A stretch of 64,000 bases of DNA from Scilla litardierei (GCA_030789695.1 CM061142.1:159498714-159562713); one strand, 5' to 3'; counted from the first letter of the stretch, positions 1 through 11,338 are shown. Translations and numbers: made by a program. The notes: generated from the letters alone by a model not told the origin.

Positions 1-2130
1 TGAAAGGAGAAATAGGACTTTAATGGAAATGGTCCGTTCAATGATGGCGCAAGCTAACTTACCAATCACTTTTTGGGGTGATGCATTATTGACGACCGCT
101 TTCATATTAAACCGCGTACCCTCGAAATCAGTTAGCTCCACTCCTTATGAGTTGTGGAACCAAAGGTCTCCTGACTTAAACATTTTAAAGCCTTGGGGAT
201 GTGCATCCTACGCACATATTTCCTCCCATAAGTATGGAAAACTTGGGCCACGGGGAAGGAAATGTATCTTCATACGATACACATAAAACTCCAAAGGTTA
301 TGTTTTCATTGGTCAGGAAGACAATGGAGGTCTAATTGAATTTGAGTCGAGGGATGTCACTTTCTTGGAAAACAAGTTTCCAAGACAGGGTGAGATAAGT
401 CAGGACTTATCTCTATTTGAGATTAATGATAAAGAAGGATTACCTCATTTGAGTGGGAGAATTCTTGGTGAAGAAGAAAATACGTTTCAAACTTCACTAA
501 TGGATGATACGAATGACGCTAATCCTATTCCATACGGGAATAATGATCCAAGTGGGAGCATTTCTAACGACATTCCAAGTGGGAGTGATATTAGAATTGA
601 TCTAACTTTGAGTCAACAAGGACTTGAAGAATCTCAAATACGACGTAGTAGTCGTACAAGGTTGGTTCCTCTAAGATTTGAGGATGAATTTCCGCAAACC
701 TTTATGACTTTACTACAAGATGATGACGAGCCTGCTACTTTCAAACAGGCCGTATCATGCCCTGCGAAAGACAAATGGATGGAAGCGATGAAGGATGAGT
801 TGGAATCCATGAAAGTTAACCAAGTCTGGGACTTAGTTGACTTACCCAGAGGACGTAGAGCTATTGGGAACAAATGGGTTCTCAAGATCAAGCATAAGGC
901 CGATGGCTCTATTGACAGATATAAAGCTCGCCTTGTCGTGAAAGGTTTTACGCAACAGGAAGGGGTAGACTACGAAGAGACCTTCTCACCTGTTGTGCGT
1001 TTTACCTCAATTCGCCTGATTCTGGCTATGGTAGCTTGCTTAGACCTCGAATTACATCAGATGGATGTAAAGACTGCCTTTCTCAATGGAGAATTGGACG
1101 AGGAGATCTATATGGAACAACCAACAGGGTTTGTAAAAGAAGGAAACGAACATAAGGTTTGTAAACTTCGTAAGTCCATATATGGTCTTAAACAATCCTC
1201 GAGGCAATGGTATATACGATTTCAAGAAGTTGTCTTATCAAATGGTTTTTCCATGCTTGATGAAGATAACTGTGTATATATCAAGAGGATTAAGAGCAAG
1301 TACGTTATTATGTCTCTATATGTAGATGACATTTTAATAGCCGGAAATGACAAGGGCTTTGTGATGGATATCAAGGCTTGGCTTTCATCAATTTTTGAGA
1401 TGAAATACATGGGAGAAGCCGCATATATCCTTGGAGTTAAGATTTCAAGGAATCGTTCGAAGAAACTTCTTTCTCTGTCACAAGAGACTTATATAAAGAA
1501 GGTTTTAGAACGTTTTAATATGCAGGACTGCAAGTCCATTGATACTCCTATAAGCAAATACGATAATTTATGTCTGAAATCATGTCCAAAGAACCAAAAG
1601 GAAAAGGAAATTATGGAAAAAGTTCCATATTCCAGTGCAGTTGGTAGTCTTATGTACGCTATGATGTGTACAAGACCGGGCATCTGTTTTGCCATTGGAA
1701 TGGTAAGTCGTTACCAATCCAATCCAGGGCAAGTACACTGGAAAGCGGTTAAGAGGATATTGCGGTATCTTAAGGGAACTGCGGACTTTGCTTTATGCTA
1801 TCAAGGAGATGCCTTGAGGCTCGAAGGCTACACTGATGCTGATTGGGCGGGTGATCTCGATACAGGCTAATTGATGCAAGTGACTCAGGTGATGTACTTA
1901 TACACAACGACAGTCAAGCATCTATAGCCTATGTCAAAGATCCTAAATTCCATTGTAAGACCAAACACATAGATATCCGTTACAAATTTGCAAAAGACTA
2001 TGATAAGACCAAGAAGGTAGACATAAGGTACATATCTACGCTTGAGATGATAGCGGATCCGCTTACAAAGGCGATCCCCAGAGATGTGTTTTACAAACAC
2101 TTATCATCTCAAGGATTGCATAAGAGCTGA
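1..2130 (+). pseudogene. copia-A pol remnant: integrase end, RT, truncated RNase H
   Basis: This is the C-terminal half of a Ty1/copia polyprotein. Integrase ends at about base 290, starting from the E-R-R-N region after the last catalytic Glu. A variable linker follows, then RT from about 760 with the intact active site YVDD (about 1318-1332), and the start of RNase H (YTDADWAG, about 1830). Two lesions are visible. The first is a stop codon TAA at 284-286, where copia-B has GAA. The second is a deletion after 1861 of about 160 bases relative to copia-B (its 40091-40250), which shifts the frame and removes the RNase H block containing the MEAEF glutamate. The RNase H tail (TKHIDIRY...) resumes out of frame and ends at 2130. 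Non-functional as it stands, although its RT catalytic site is unchanged. Confidence 0.92.
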
Positions 2131-3123
2131 GTTGTACCAATGTAAATTCCCATGTCTGTAAATGATCAAATTTAATAAAAGAATAAGTTCTTTTCAACAT
2201 TGCATATGAATTTTTAAATGTTTGTGTACATTTTTGAAATCTCAGCTATACTTTCTAGTATGTCGGACAGATTAAGGTTGGCTCTCTCACACGAGCAACC
2301 ACATTTATTCTATCAGACGGATAAAATAAAGATGAGACCTGTTTAAAGTCAAAATCGTCAGACGGACGATTTAGAGTCGTGACTTAAACAAAATGGTCGT
2401 ATGAAAGATTTGCATCATATGGATGCTTTCAAAAGATCTAAGAGGATTTTTTGAAATCCTATCTGTCTTATGCGGGATGTGGGTCCAGAAGATTATTTGA
2501 GTAGTAAAAGGGACTCAAAATCAGACATTGTGGTGTCTGATCATCATCCTTACAACATCATTAAGACGTACGCTCCCTGGGAAAGGAGTGATGTTGTAAT
2601 ACGTATTCATACTACGTATGCATTTTGACCACTGGGTTAGAATAGTAATTGTGTTTACTATTATGTGAGACCCAAAGACCACATGGGTCTTAACTCATTA
2701 CCCTTATGGACTCTAATTGGTTCTTTTAGATTTGACTGGGTGATTGCTATCTTAGCATGTTACTTATGGACTATGGTCAATTCGGTCCGGTGGGGCATGT
2801 TAGAAAAGCGAGTCAGGTCAAGATCGAAAGGATCGCAAGAAGAGGAAGATTAATTTCATATTCACATTTGGACTTTAGAGATTCAAAGCTGGCCAGCCAA
2901 TTGTAATCCAGATGGGATTCAATTGTTGAATATAAAGTATAAGAAATGTGAAGAAATAATCTAGGGTAAAGCATGCGTTGATCTACTCAACTTTGCACCT
3001 CGAGGAGTGTTGTGTATCTCTAACAAGTGCACAACAGCGGACTCTATGCGCATGACGGTCACACGGCTTATTTCTCGGTATGACAAACAGAAGAGTTAAA
3101 GGAAAAGATGTTTCCTTACAATC
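2131..3123 (+). other. copia-A 3' untranslated region
   Basis: About 1 kb without a coding signal lies between the pol stop and the polypurine tract. It matches the same interval of copia-B (40520-41506) almost throughout, so it is element sequence and not host DNA. It contains repeats of TCAGACGGA around 2310-2370. No conserved ORF is shared by the two copies. Confidence 0.75.
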
Positions 3124-3144
3124 CCCTCAAGTGTGAGTGGGAGA
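3124..3144 (+). other. copia-A polypurine tract region
   Basis: A purine-rich run ending GTGAGTGGGAGA lies directly before the 3' LTR start TGTTGGATAT, as at copia-B (41507-41527). This is the expected position of the plus-strand primer. Confidence 0.7.
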
Positions 3145-3261
3145 TGTTGGATATGGACGACATGAATACACCCATGAGGGGATGTATGAGGATATACGGA
3201 CCTCAGATGTCGCGTGCACAAAAGCGTGCGCGGAGGGAACCTTTTCTCGTGTGAAAAGGAC

Positions 3262-3340
3262 CACTCGATAAGTGGAAAAAGCCACTCGATAAGTGGAAAA
3301 AGTCACTTTATAAGTGCATAAAGGCACTTGATAAGTGAAT
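3262..3340. repeat. Palindromic CACTYGATAAGTG cluster in copia-A U3
   Basis: There are four closely spaced copies: two CACTCGATAAGTGG, one CACTTTATAAGTG and one CACTTGATAAGTG. Each has CACTT/AAGTG-type arms around a 3-nt centre, separated by A-rich spacers. They lie in U3 just upstream of the TATA box. The copia-B LTR has a shorter version (about 41645-41702), so copy number differs between sister elements. Confidence 0.75.
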
Positions 3341-3420
3341 GAAGAAGAGGATAAATGAATGTGCTAATATAGGCTAATAAGCTTATATTTAGTTATTTCC
3401 TACAATAACTACCCCTAAAG

Positions 3421-3431
3421 CCTATAAATAG
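3421..3431 (+). promoter_or_regulatory. TATA box of copia-A LTR
   Basis: CCTATAAATAG lies in the middle of the LTR, with the palindrome cluster upstream. Transcription would be expected to start about 30 bp downstream. Confidence 0.7.
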
Positions 3432-3694
3432 GACCCAAGGGTAAGGCATTCATACTACACTTTCCATGCCATAAGTTTGCATAAGGCATCTTATGTTCTT
3501 CTTCTCCCTTCCATTAAAATCCTCTTCTAAATAGAGAGTTAGGTGGTGAAACTCTGCTTCGATCCTCCGTGACGAAGTATCGACCGTTGTGGCGAATCCG
3601 AGGGCGAAGTTCCGAGATTACGGTGCCGCGTACGCAAGCGTAAGTCTCTACTTTATTATTCGATCCTAACGTCCTTGTTTTGACAGGATCCCAC

Positions 3695-4930
3695 AACGGG
3701 AAGCTGTCCTTCGGGCACACCTTATTGAGATCTGTAAGTCAACGCACATGCGCCACTTCTCATTGGCCTTCTTCACCAAGACAACATTGGCAAGCCACTC
3801 CGGATAGCTCACCGGCCTGATGAACTTGGCCTGAAGAAGCCGATCCACTTCTTCGTCGGCTGCCCTCCTCTTCTCTCCTCCAACGCTCCTCTTCTTTTGC
3901 TGGACCGGTCGAGATTCCGGGTCCGCATTCAGCTTATGGGAGATCACCGCTGGATCAACTCTAGGCATGTCTGAGGGCGACCATGCAAAAATGTCCAAGT
4001 TCTCTCTGAAGAGGTTGATGAGGTCCGCCCTCAAACAGGCCGGGATCTTCATGCCAATAGAGACAGTCGTGCCCTCCTTCACGGCCACGGGTACTTCTTC
4101 GACCTCCTCTGCATGAGTTGGTCGCTGGTCGCAATATTCCTCCCTCTCATCGAGAAGGTCGACCAATAAGGCCTGTTCCGGGCCCTTATGCTTGGTCAAC
4201 CCCACGTAGCAGCTCCGGGATAGCTTCTGGCTCCCCCGCACCAGCCCCACCCCTCGCTGAGTCTGGAATTTGACCATCTGATGGAGCAGGCTGGGGAGCG
4301 CTTCAATGGCCGTCATGTAAGGTCGCCCTATGATCCTGTTGTACACCGATGCAATGTCGACGACAACGAACTGCGTCATGCGTGTGACGACCCTCGGCTC
4401 TTCCCCGAGCGATACCGGCAAGGTGATTACCCCGGCAATGGGAACCGAGTGGCCAGTGAAGCCGACGATGGGTCCTGTGCAAGGCCTTAAGTCCGCCTGC
4501 TTCAGCCCCATCTTCTCAACCGTCGACATGAACAGAATGTCGTAGGAGCTTCCGGTGTCGATCAGGAGGCGGCTGATGATGGCCGTCCCGATCTGAGCTT
4601 CGATGACGATGGCGTCATCATGCGGTAGCTCGACTCCCTCCAGGTCTTTATCAGTGAAAGTAATGGGAGGTCGAGCCACCCTTCTCCTCTTTGCATCACC
4701 GCCGAGGTCCGTCGCCATCACCTGCCGTGCGTACGCCTTCTTGCCTGATGACGACGCTCCCCCTGAGGACGGTCTGCCGCATATCACATCTATGTGCATG
4801 GCCACCCTTGGCGGGCGAGGCTCCTCCTGCTCATTGCTTGGGGGTGGGTCTGGCCTTCGCGCTCCCCGCGGAGCTCTCTCTTCTCAGACCGGCCTCCTGC
4901 CCTCGATGAAGCCCCCAAGGTGACCCGCTT
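3695..4930 (-). pseudogene. Tat-1 pol remnant: aspartic protease and RT N-terminus
   Basis: An open frame covers about 4805-3740. The protease active site DTGSSYDIL lies near 4535-4565 and the flap/second-domain motif IIGRPYM near 4310-4330. After an acidic linker, RT begins with the motifs FIRPVSYPEWLANVV and KWRMCVD (about 3735-3835). The frame then shifts: the next RT residues (CPKDSFPL) are readable only in another frame, at 3692-3722. At 3694 the sequence becomes copia-A LTR, so the RT palm, RNase H and integrase are absent here. The protease domain itself looks undamaged. Confidence 0.85.
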
Positions 4931-6887
4931 GGATCAACCACTCGATCTCCCTCTTAAGGGTGAAGCAATCGTCGGTATCATGACCATGATCCTTGTGGTA
5001 CCGACAATACTTCTGGAAATCTCGCCTCGCCGGGTCCGACTTCAATTCTCTAGGTGGGTCCGGCAGCAGCCCGGCCCCTTGTCGCCACGGCCAACACCTC
5101 TATCATTGCGGCGTTGAGCTGCGTGTATTGGGCCCGCAGGGGTCCCTCCAACCTCGGGATCACCCACGCGGGTTCTCTGGCGGGGGCGAATTCTGGCACT
5201 GGGCCGGGGCGATCTTGCGGGCGACGCCCCACTGGGTCGCATCTCGGCTGAGCTAGCTGGTCGCGGCCCCGCGGCCTGTCTTCTTGCCTCGGCCTGGGAT
5301 TAGACCGAGGCTCACCTTGGGACATCCCCGCCTGGACGACCTGCTTCTTTGTGCCGAGAGCCTCCTCGCTCAGTGTGTACCTTTCGCCTGAGCGACTAGC
5401 GCGTCGTAGTCGGCAGGCGGGTCTCAGAGCAGGGATTTGTGGAGGCTTCGGTTCCTTAGTCTTGCCTTGAAGGCCAGTATGAGCACTTCGTCACCGTAGG
5501 CTACCACACCACGCTTCTCATCCTGGAAGCGGCACAGGTATGTCCCAATCGTCTCTCCTTCCTCTTGGACTATCGTGCAGAGGTAGTCCGTGGGCTTCTT
5601 CCTCGTGTGCCCGGCCCGGAACTGCTGGCAGAACTTGTGAGATAACTCGCCAAAGTTCTTGATGGACCTTGCAGGCAAGCCGTGGTACCATTCTAGGGCA
5701 GAGTCCTGCAGACTTTGCTGGAAGCCCCGGCAAAGGAATGCGTCGTCCATGTCCTGCATCTCCATCGCCCCTCGGTACTGTTGCACGTGCGAGAGGGGGT
5801 CGCCTCTTCCGTTGTAGGTTGCTAGGTGGGGAGCCTTGAACCTTGCGGGTCTCGGGGCCGAAGTTATCCGTCGCGACAGCAGCGTGGCCTCCTCCGGGTA
5901 AGCGGGCTGCTCGGTCGTGCGCTCCCTCCACCTCTCTAGGGTTCGGCTCCAATCCCACCTTGGCTATCGATGGTCATCACACCCCGCGGAGGGAGGAGGT
6001 GGTCGTTGCGGAGGACTCCTTCCGTGCGGCGGAGATCTGGCTGAGGGCAGACTGCGGGCGTTCCTGTATCGCCGGCCCGAAGTTGACACCTCCGGGATCT
6101 CCCGTGCTCCTGATTCTCCCTCCGGAGCCTCTCGCGCTCTGCGGTGAGGAAGCGGAGTTGTTGACGGATGGCTTCCTCGTCGAAGCGATCAGGGGTGCAA
6201 CTTCTGTCTCGGCCTCGATGGCGATGGTCCTGTCTCGGCCTCGGTGGCGATGGTCTCCCTGCTCCGGTGGGGATAGAGGCCGTTGTGGAGGGCTCCTCCC
6301 TCGAGGCGGGGACCCAGCGAATGGCGGGCTATGCGCATTCCTGCGCTGTTGGCCAGAGGTCGACATCTTTGGGATCTCCCGGTTCTCACCGTTCTCCCGT
6401 CGAAGCCTTTCGCACTCCGCTATGATGAAACGGAGCTGGCGACGAGCGGCTTCCTCGTCGAGGTGGGCTTGCTGGACGGCCTCGGCTGCTTCATCTAGGC
6501 GTCTTTGAGCGGTAGTCGCTTCTTCCTGGTGCCTGTGCAGCCGCGTGGTCTCCATCTCTTCATCCAAGCGCCTTTGTTGGGCCGCTATCTCCTCGGCGAG
6601 CCCTCTCTGCCCCACTTCTTCATCGAATTGAGGATGAAGATTTTGCCTTATGTTCAGGGGTTCCGAGGGGCCGGGGGCGCTTTAGTCCTGGCCGCCGTGA
6701 AGCCTTCCATCATCTTAGTGAAGGCCTCGAAGCTCTGCTGTACAACACGGGCGGAGGCCTAGACAGTTTTGACCTCCACCTCGGGGGGTGGATTAGTCGC
6801 TGGAGTCCTTGGGTGAGAGTGTGATTCTTGGTCCATGGGATCTTTTCCGTGGTCAGGGTTCCGGTTGACGGGTATGGAGTTAGACAT
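4931..6887 (-). pseudogene. Tat-1 gag
   Basis: The start is ATG at 6885-6887 (protein begins MSNSIPVNRNPDHG), about 18 bases downstream of the primer-binding site on the minus strand. A stop codon lies near 6760, so the reading is broken early. An Arg/Glu/Gln-rich coiled-coil region occupies about 6615-6390, followed by a Pro/Ser/Arg-rich segment. The retrotransposon gag core (GFQQSLQDSALEWYHGLP and ELSHKFCQQF) is at 5786-5424. A zinc-knuckle-like CRYHKDHGHDTDDC is at about 4955-5000. Further stops and frame changes occur after 5424. This is the usual Tat gag order in the family, and here it is inactive. Confidence 0.82.
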
Positions 6888-6904
6888 GTGTGTGACCTTT
6901 CGTT

Positions 6905-6920
6905 CCCACAGACGACGCCA
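6905..6920 (-). other. Tat-1 primer-binding site
   Basis: On the minus strand TGGCGTCGTCTGTGGG follows the LTR end (...CGCAACA) after two bases. This resembles the TGGCGCCGTCTGTGGG primer site common in plant Tat elements, with one change. The tRNA identity is not asserted. Confidence 0.75.
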
Positions 6921-6922
6921 AT

Positions 6923-7884
6923 TGTTGCGGGGTAAAACTCGCGTACAAAGAATTTTTATTAGGGGAAACCAAGGGCACGGTGGTTATGATTAGGATGTGA
7001 TTAGGGTAGGCTATTTGACATGTAATGAGTGTAGTGACAAGGCTGAGCGCACTACAAAGGCTGACCACGGAATCGATTCCTCAAGGACTTTGCTCCACGT
7101 CCGCACTGTCGGAGGCGGGAGCTGAGCGCAACCGGTGACGATGGGCTTGCCTGCACAGGGAGCAACTCGTCAGAAAGGCCAGGTTTGGGTCCAACCCTTA
7201 GCCTCTCCGATGCCTAAGTTAGTAATAGGGCTAGAGCGGGGGCTAGGCACGCAGGTCGGACTAAGAGTGAGTCGACCGTACGTGACGAGCTATTGGTTGA
7301 GGAAGAACAAAGATATGGAAGACCTTTGCTCTTGTGTGTGAGTAGTGAGATGCAGAGTTAATTTGCCAACCCCTTTCCCGTTGGAGGCAAAGGGGTATTT
7401 TTACTTGATGGAGGCAGTTAGGTGAGGTTGACCTAGCGTGCTGACTCGACGTGCTGAGCTGGCCCATCTGTCGGCGGAAGCTTCGGATGAGGATGTCAGG
7501 ATCAGGAGTGCCAGCCATGCTTTTGTCAGACGGCGCAACGGCCAGGGGTGCTTTTGTCAGGGTGTCAGGGCCGAAAGCACCCAGTGTCAGGGGGCGCAGC
7601 GGTCAGGGGGCACTTTGTCAAATTGTCGAACAACGGAAGTGTCAGTAGCATCCTTGTACTAGGTTGTTTGTCGTGTATAACGTGGCGAGGAGTCGTCTGA
7701 GTTCGTTTGAGGGGCGAGGCCGTAGACGAGTCGCTAGGTCGCTCCTGACTGATGACGAGCGATCGGTAGCCCGCCTTGCTCGTTATGCTCGGCGAGCTCG
7801 GAGGGGAACGTGCATGCAACCGGATAGGACCATGGCAGAGTGCGCCCTTACCACTAGTCGAGACGTGGTGTGCCCCTCCCCTGG
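6923..7884 (-). repeat. Tat-1 5' LTR, first segment
   Basis: On the plus strand the LTR begins TGTTGCGGGG (minus-strand end ...CCCCGCAACA), next to the primer site. It contains AGCCTCTCCGATGCCTAAGTTAGT near 7200-7223, which is also present as AGCCTCTCTGATGCTTAAGTCAGT in the Tat-2 LTR (about 52114-52137). I infer that it continues across the solo-LTR insertion, because AGTGCGCC-containing repeats occur on both sides (7837-7848 and 22291-22323). Positive-strand ORFs in this stretch have no homology signal. Confidence 0.65.
7880..7884. repeat. Target-site duplication CCTGG, left copy
   Basis: This matches CCTGG at 22277-22281 exactly, on the other side of the solo LTR, 14.4 kb away. Confidence 0.8.
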
Positions 7885-8613
7885 TGTAACGGCCGCTTTC
7901 CAACTGTTCGTATTTTCTACGTACGTGCACGTACTTTTTCGTGCACGCATTTTATTTGGCTCCTTCTTGGTTTCGGTATATACAATGTGATATGCCGCTG
8001 TGACCATAGGGAAGTGTAGAATTTTATAGTAATTTTTGGGAACGTCATTTCACGGCTCGTTTTCTCGCAAAACAGCTTTGAATGGAAGGGCGTTTTGGTC
8101 TTTTGGCCTCAATACTCGGTTCCCGATTTTACGATAATTTCTGGTAGGTGTAGCATGCGATCGAACCCTGTAGCACCGTACTTCTCGTCTCCACGATCGT
8201 CCCGGTATTTTCGGATTATTTGTTCGATGCCCGTAGTGGAAGATATCCCCTAATCAATTCTCAGCCGTTGATTAGCCGCTAATCTATTTGAATTTCAAAA
8301 CTAATCAACTCCCAAATTTTTCTCCCACGTATCATGGCAATAACTTACATCCACTATTCGCACCCTCCTTTTCTCCTAACTCCACTCTCCCTATCTCTAT
8401 CTCTCTCTCACAGTTAACCAAATCCCAAAGGCCATATAGCAAACCCCTTCTTCTTCAAATGGCAACACATGGCCAGCCGCAAAACATCTCAAGAAAACCC
8501 ATCTTGCTACGATTTTCTCCTCCTTCTTCAGCCACCCAGCGCCACCCCCGACCTCCACCGGCCGTGGCCACCTCTCCCCTCCGGCCACCCTTCTCTCTCC
8601 TCCGTTTTCTCTC

Positions 8614-8622
8614 TATAAAAAG
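8614..8622 (+). promoter_or_regulatory. TATA box in the solo LTR
   Basis: TATAAAAAG sits in a CT-rich stretch, followed by a C-rich leader. It lies about 730 bp from the LTR start, a plausible U3/R boundary. Open frames over 8288-9359 are low-complexity Pro/Ser/Leu translations of LTR sequence and are not annotated as genes. Confidence 0.6.
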
Positions 8623-10017
8623 CCCCCAAACGCAAACAATCACAGATCTGGGTGCCTGGCTTCCAGCTCACGGCCAGGCATCGCCGGCTACCGCTGTCGG
8701 CCACCACCCCTGCTACTTTGTTCCCCTTTGACCCCTCTCCACTCTGCAACTTCCCTCATGCTCATAGCCCACCTGTAGCTCCCAGAATCCTCGTCGGAAC
8801 ACGCTGGATCGGCTGTTTTTCACAGATCTGGAAGCTGAACTTCAACACCGGCTCACGCCCACCTCCGACCACCCCCAATGACAACTCCACTGCCTTTGGC
8901 TTCGTATTGAAGTCCTTTACCTTCTGCAACTTCCCGTTTTTGCTGTTCGTTGCTGGAATTCCGCTGAGGCGCACGACAACGGACGTTGCGCGAATCTGTC
9001 CTCTCCGGCTTCTCACGGCCACCCACCATCGTACGCTCACGTCGTTGGCCACCCACCAGGCAAGGCATCTTCCACTGGTCCTATTCATCTACCGACAGCC
9101 CCCTTGGACTCTCAGAGTTCACGTGCGTTGCCGCACGCACGTGTTTTTAGCCGACGTCGCCGTTATCGTGAAGATCCGTTGCGCTACTCGCAACGGGAGA
9201 AGGATCGCTGTTAGCTCGTTGATTTTGCGCCACCACACTGCTGTCCAGAGGTACCTCGCTGCGCTACCCATGGCCAAGGAGTTCCAGACGACGCCGACGT
9301 TTCACCGATCAGACCCGACTTCCGCTTGTTGGACGACGTCACGAGGTTGGTTTCCATAACGAGTGGTAAAAACCCACACTGTAGCTAACCAAAACCTAAT
9401 CTAAAATTTGTCAACATGAATTAAAGTTATATTCTACGTATTTAAAACGTTGTCCACCGTAGGAAAGATCGACGAACAGACTATTTTTCTGTGCACATAG
9501 GGTAGACGTCGATCTATACCGAACAAACACAAAAAACGTGACTTTGTGACTGATACATTAGTCCTGCCAAATTTAGAAACAAACCATAATAGGATTGAAA
9601 AAAAGCGCGATCTGACATCGCCGTGACACTGTTTCAGACGGACCATCGTCGATGCGACGTTTCGACGGGACGCTCCGGATAGACGACGCACTCGCCACCG
9701 CAGGCAAGTGTACTCACTTGTACCTTCGGCCGTGTTTAGGCCTTAGACTTTTAGAATTGTTAAGATGTGAACAAAGAGAACCGGACGTGAAATGATAGCA
9801 TCCGGGACCCCCATTGACAGCTTAGACTTGACGACGAAGTCTAAGCACAACAACAACTTTTGACACCTTAGGGTTTTCTTGTGCGTACGTGCGTGTGGAC
9901 CCCATAGAAGAACCATCTCTGTCTCGTCATGTCGTGTCTTATCATGCACAGCCTGTGGGCAATAGGGCACTCTTCGAGTGATCCCTTGTACGGATAACCA
10001 GCCTGTGGACAATAAGA

Positions 10018-10247
10018 CGCTCACCTAGCAGAGTGGGTGATCTTTGTTACAGAACATCAACAGAAAGCTCGACATTCACCTAGCAGAGTGAGTGACCCAG
10101 TAGACCGTGGGATAGTGGCACTCACCTAGCAGAGTGAGTGGACCACACAGTGGTATAGAAGTCCATACGGGATGCACGACATTCACCTAGCAGAGTAAAT
10201 GTCCCCGCAGACCGTAGGATAGAGGCACTCACCTAGCAAAGTGAGTG
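10018..10247. repeat. Minisatellite of 22-bp palindromic units in the solo LTR
   Basis: Five copies of a 22-bp unit are at 10018-10039, 10073-10094, 10119-10140, 10180-10201 and 10226-10247. The best units have arms CACTCAC and GTGAGTG around an 8-nt centre CTAGCAGA, so each can form a hairpin. The arms vary together in part (CATTCAC with GTAAATG in copy 4). Spacers carry a second repeat, around GTAGACCGTGGGATAG. It lies downstream of the LTR TATA box, in the presumed transcribed part. Confidence 0.85.
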
Positions 10248-11089
10248 ATTCTATATTGTTTTGTCTTGAGCACTTGGGTTTGAGGTAGGGTTGAGTGTGT
10301 GCACGGGGAGAGGGTCTGATCCTCCTCGAACCGTAAGGCGTGAACCCTTCGAGTCACATGTGTCTTGTCGTGTCGTGTCTTGTCTCGTCTTGTCTTGACC
10401 CGTTTAGGTTAGTCCCGTAGTCGGTACCACACGCTACGGCTACAGCGTGTCGTGTTTACTTTCCTGCTCCGTTACTTTCTTTAAATGCCATGTTATAACT
10501 CTAGCATGTTAATCAACCAGTAAATCGTTGTTCTAAATTAAAATACACTTGCAGTAGAGTCTAAAAATTTCTGTGTAGACTTTACCTGATGTACAGTTCC
10601 TTTTCTCTTGGGTGCTGTACGTCAGTTGTTGAGCCAGAGTACGTGGACGAGCCGGACATACCTGAGAACTGTTGGAATTTCGTAATTCCATATTTCTATT
10701 CCCATATGGTTTTGATATGACAAACACATTCAGTGCTACTAACTCTATGTATGCAGATACATATCAATGCTGAGTTCCACACAAATGAGATATCTTCATG
10801 CATACTCAATCAGATATATCATTCATGAAGCTGGAAAGACAAAGGCACCTAATCCACGACTTGGATATATAATCACTTGATAAGGATCTCCAGCAAAGAA
10901 GCTTCTCAGATTCAGTTGCAGATGCAGTCATATCTACGGCTTTATGTAATCAATGTCAAATTTAATTTATTAGAGTCACAAAGCCTTGTGATAATATATC
11001 TTAGTCATCTAAGTTCCATTACTCAGAGATCTACACTTCCCAATTTCGAAAATTCGCAACTTTGAAAATTGGCAGCCAATAACCCCATT

Positions 11090-11237
11090 TTGGTCGACCA
11101 ATTTTAAACCTTCGAATTTGGTTATGGGAGTGCATGTGCAAACTCCCCTAACCGTGTAGATTCTAGAACTGTCTTCCAACGGTCGAAATTCTCTCTCTAA
11201 AATTTGGTCGACCAATGTGGTCATTTTGGTCGACCAA
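11090..11237. promoter_or_regulatory. TTGGTCGACCAA palindrome cluster, SIRE-1 5' LTR U3
   Basis: There are three exact copies of the 12-bp perfect palindrome, plus a TTGGCAGCCAA relative at about 11069-11079. The copies lie upstream of the LTR TATA box. The same palindrome recurs after pol (16984-16995), and three times in the 3' LTR (one copy mutated to TTGGTTGACCAA). Confidence 0.85.
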
Positions 11238-11328
11238 TTTCAAAACTAGCCGTTTTGATCCCAAATTTTCAGGGACGGTTTTTGCCCGTTTTCCAACGTT
11301 AACTACAGTCCCCAACCGTCCCTAAACA

Positions 11329-11338
11329 CTATAAATAG
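11329..11338 (+). promoter_or_regulatory. TATA box of SIRE-1 LTR
   Basis: CTATAAATAG, followed about 30 bp later by a CT-rich leader. The same box is in the 3' LTR at about 21162-21171. Confidence 0.8.

Larger units (their letters stand above)
1..3694 (+). mobile_element. Ty1/copia retrotransposon copia-A, 3' part (5' end outside window)
   Basis: The fragment holds the end of integrase, reverse transcriptase, part of RNase H, a 1-kb 3' untranslated stretch, a polypurine tract and a full 3' LTR. It is a sister copy of copia-B (36198-42047); the two can be read side by side over pol, the 3' UTR and the LTR. The LTR ends at 3694 and Tat-type gypsy sequence on the minus strand follows directly, so copia-A inserted into the RT coding region of that older element. 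The other half of the gypsy element should lie left of the window. The copia lineage is not assigned. Confidence 0.93.
3145..3694 (+). repeat. copia-A 3' LTR
   Basis: The LTR starts TGTTGGATAT and ends GATCCCACA; copia-B has the same start and ends GATCCTACA, which fixes both boundaries. Length is about 550 bp (520 bp in copia-B). A CCTATAAATAGG TATA box is at 3421-3431. U3 carries several short palindromes of the form CACTYGATAAGTG between about 3262 and 3340, 80-160 bp upstream of the TATA box. The next bases (acggg...) belong to the gypsy element. The matching 5' target duplication is outside the window. Confidence 0.88.

Noticed and set aside
5843..6508. 221-codon plus-strand ORF
   Set aside because: It is the opposite strand of Tat-1 gag, whose motifs and start are clear on the minus strand.
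6923..7632. Tat-1 5' LTR ending at 7632 (...GTCGAACA)
   Set aside because: The alternative end at 22521 gives the same TGTAACA-like terminus as the Tat-2 LTR and explains the AGTGCGCC repeats on both sides of the solo LTR. The short version remains possible.
8288..9359. Plus-strand ORFs of 147 and 235 codons after a TATA-like region, possibly a host gene
   Set aside because: They lie inside the solo LTR defined by the CCTGG duplication, are low-complexity Ser/Pro/Leu, and have no domain or codon-level signal.
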